Shown here: one piece after another, positions 29,656-30,093 of the stretch
Layout of the letters: every line of letters begins with the position of its first letter
How positions within the stretch are numbered: the first letter of the stretch is position 1
Assembly (NCBI GenBank): GCA_040005095.1
Contig: JBDTZN010000019.1
Coordinates: forward strand, 1 to 30,093
Direction: 5' to 3'
Length of the DNA: 30,093 nt
Origin: UBA5186 sp040005095
GTDB taxonomy: Bacteria; Actinomycetota; Thermoleophilia; Gaiellales; Gaiellaceae
The notes under the pieces: model-generated
What the model saw: only the letters and a program-made list of their open reading frames with translations
Databases searched by the model: none
What the model was told of the DNA's origin: nothing
Made by a program: the position numbers and the translations under genes

Positions 29656-30093
29656 GCGTTCTGGCCTGCCGCCACGTCGAGGTCGTGCATTCCGGCGACG
29701 TGCGCGCGCTTGCGGGCGTGGACGTCGACGTTCGCTCGGGCGAGAGTCTCGCGCTGCTCGGCCGCTCCGGCTCGGGCAAGACGACCTTGCTGCACGTCCT
29801 TGCGGGGCTCGTTGCGCCGACCAGCGGGTCGGTCGAGCGCGGCGGGACGACCTCGCTCGTCTTCCAGGGCGCGAATCTCCTGCCGCAGTTCACGGCGATC
29901 GAGAACGTCGGCTTCGCCGCGCGGGACGGCGTGAATCCGGAGCGCCTGCTCGGCCTCGTCGGGCTCGACGGCCAGCTGGATCAACTGCCCGCGGAGCTGT
30001 CGGGCGGCGAGGCACAGCGCGTAGCGATCGCCCGCGCACTCGCGCAGGAGCCCGACGTGCTGCTCTGCGACGAACCGACGGGCCATCTCGACT
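29652..30093 (+). CDS. Second ABC transporter ATPase, 3' end outside window
   Basis: ATG 29652 overlaps the previous stop (ATGA). About 147 residues are visible: CRHVEVVHSGDVRALAGVDV, Walker A GRSGSGKTT (37-45), Q-loop LVFQGANL, signature LSGGEAQRVAIARAL and Walker B LLCDEPTGHLD. It differs clearly from the first ATPase, so the pair would form a heteromeric exporter or serve two permeases. The gene runs off the end of the window. Confidence 0.94.
   Translation, partial: MSVLACRHVEVVHSGDVRALAGVDVDVRSGESLALLGRSGSGKTTLLHVLAGLVAPTSGSVERGGTTSLVFQGANLLPQFTAIENVGFAARDGVNPERLLGLVGLDGQLDQLPAELSGGEAQRVAIARALAQEPDVLLCDEPTGHLD

Noticed and set aside
1..30093. CRISPR array, tRNA, rRNA or riboswitch
   Set aside because: No regularly spaced repeats, cloverleaf or known riboswitch core was seen; the only repeats are the six palindromes and single hairpins listed.

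Overview
The window is a dense, very GC-rich stretch of bacterial chromosome with many GTG, TTG and near-cognate starts, mostly overlapping stop/start junctions, and TANNNT -10 hexamers only 6-10 nt before several start codons. These leaderless-looking starts, an F420-type luciferase-like oxidoreductase, a large set of short-chain dehydrogenases (SDRs) and FadE-type acyl-CoA dehydrogenases point to a soil actinobacterium. A Thermoleophilia/Gaiellales-type lineage is my guess from style, not a proof. No rRNA, tRNA, CRISPR array, prophage or transposase was seen, and no gene-free stretch exceeds 300 bases.

Layout. (1) 1-2259 (+): the end of an acyl-CoA dehydrogenase (ACAD) gene and a thiolase. 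(2) 2302-2737: two copies of a palindromic repeat flanking a small helix-turn-helix-like protein gene. (3) 2752-4937 (-): SDR dehydrogenase, hotdog thioesterase, MaoC hydratase and a small tyrosine phosphatase, all overlapping. (4) 4964-5851 (+): haloalkane dehalogenase, divergent from (3). (5) 5797-10019 (-): F420-type oxidoreductase, SDR, a kinase fused to a DUF6285-like domain, histidine phosphatase and SnoaL-like protein, all overlapping. (6) 10041-12232 (+): an ACAD10/11-like dehydrogenase and a medium-chain reductase, divergent from (5). (7) 12357-17127 (-): SDR, fatty acyl-CoA ligase, HSD10-like SDR, quinone reductase and SDR. (8) 17269-26183 (-): YbhN-like and GT-C-like membrane proteins, an exported Kelch/YVTN propeller, FMN 2-hydroxyacid oxidase, zinc alcohol dehydrogenase, thioesterase, FadE and a 205-residue mini-ACAD. 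(9) 26251-28253 (-): a two-component system. (10) 28334-30093 (+): a lipoprotein and two ABC ATPases, the last cut by the window edge.

Most of the window is lipid or acyl-CoA catabolism: activation (ligase), dehydrogenation (ACADs), hydration (MaoC), oxidation (SDRs), thiolysis and thioester hydrolysis. The most interesting idea is in regions 5-7. The kinase with fused accessory domain, the ACAD10/11-like enzyme with Asp in place of the catalytic Glu, SDRs and a ligase resemble the parts of phosphorylation-dependent 4-hydroxyacyl-CoA catabolism (LvaABCDE in Pseudomonas putida; ACAD10/11 in animals), here with LvaA- and LvaB-like parts apparently in one chain.

Two regulatory patterns stand out. 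A 7-4-7 direct repeat lies in front of the lipoprotein/ABC operon and again in front of the membrane-protein operon, each exactly 12 bp before a -10-like hexamer, so the local OmpR-type regulator may control both. A family of 27-28 nt palindromes sits at gene ends, with compensatory arm changes in one copy, and probably serves as terminators.
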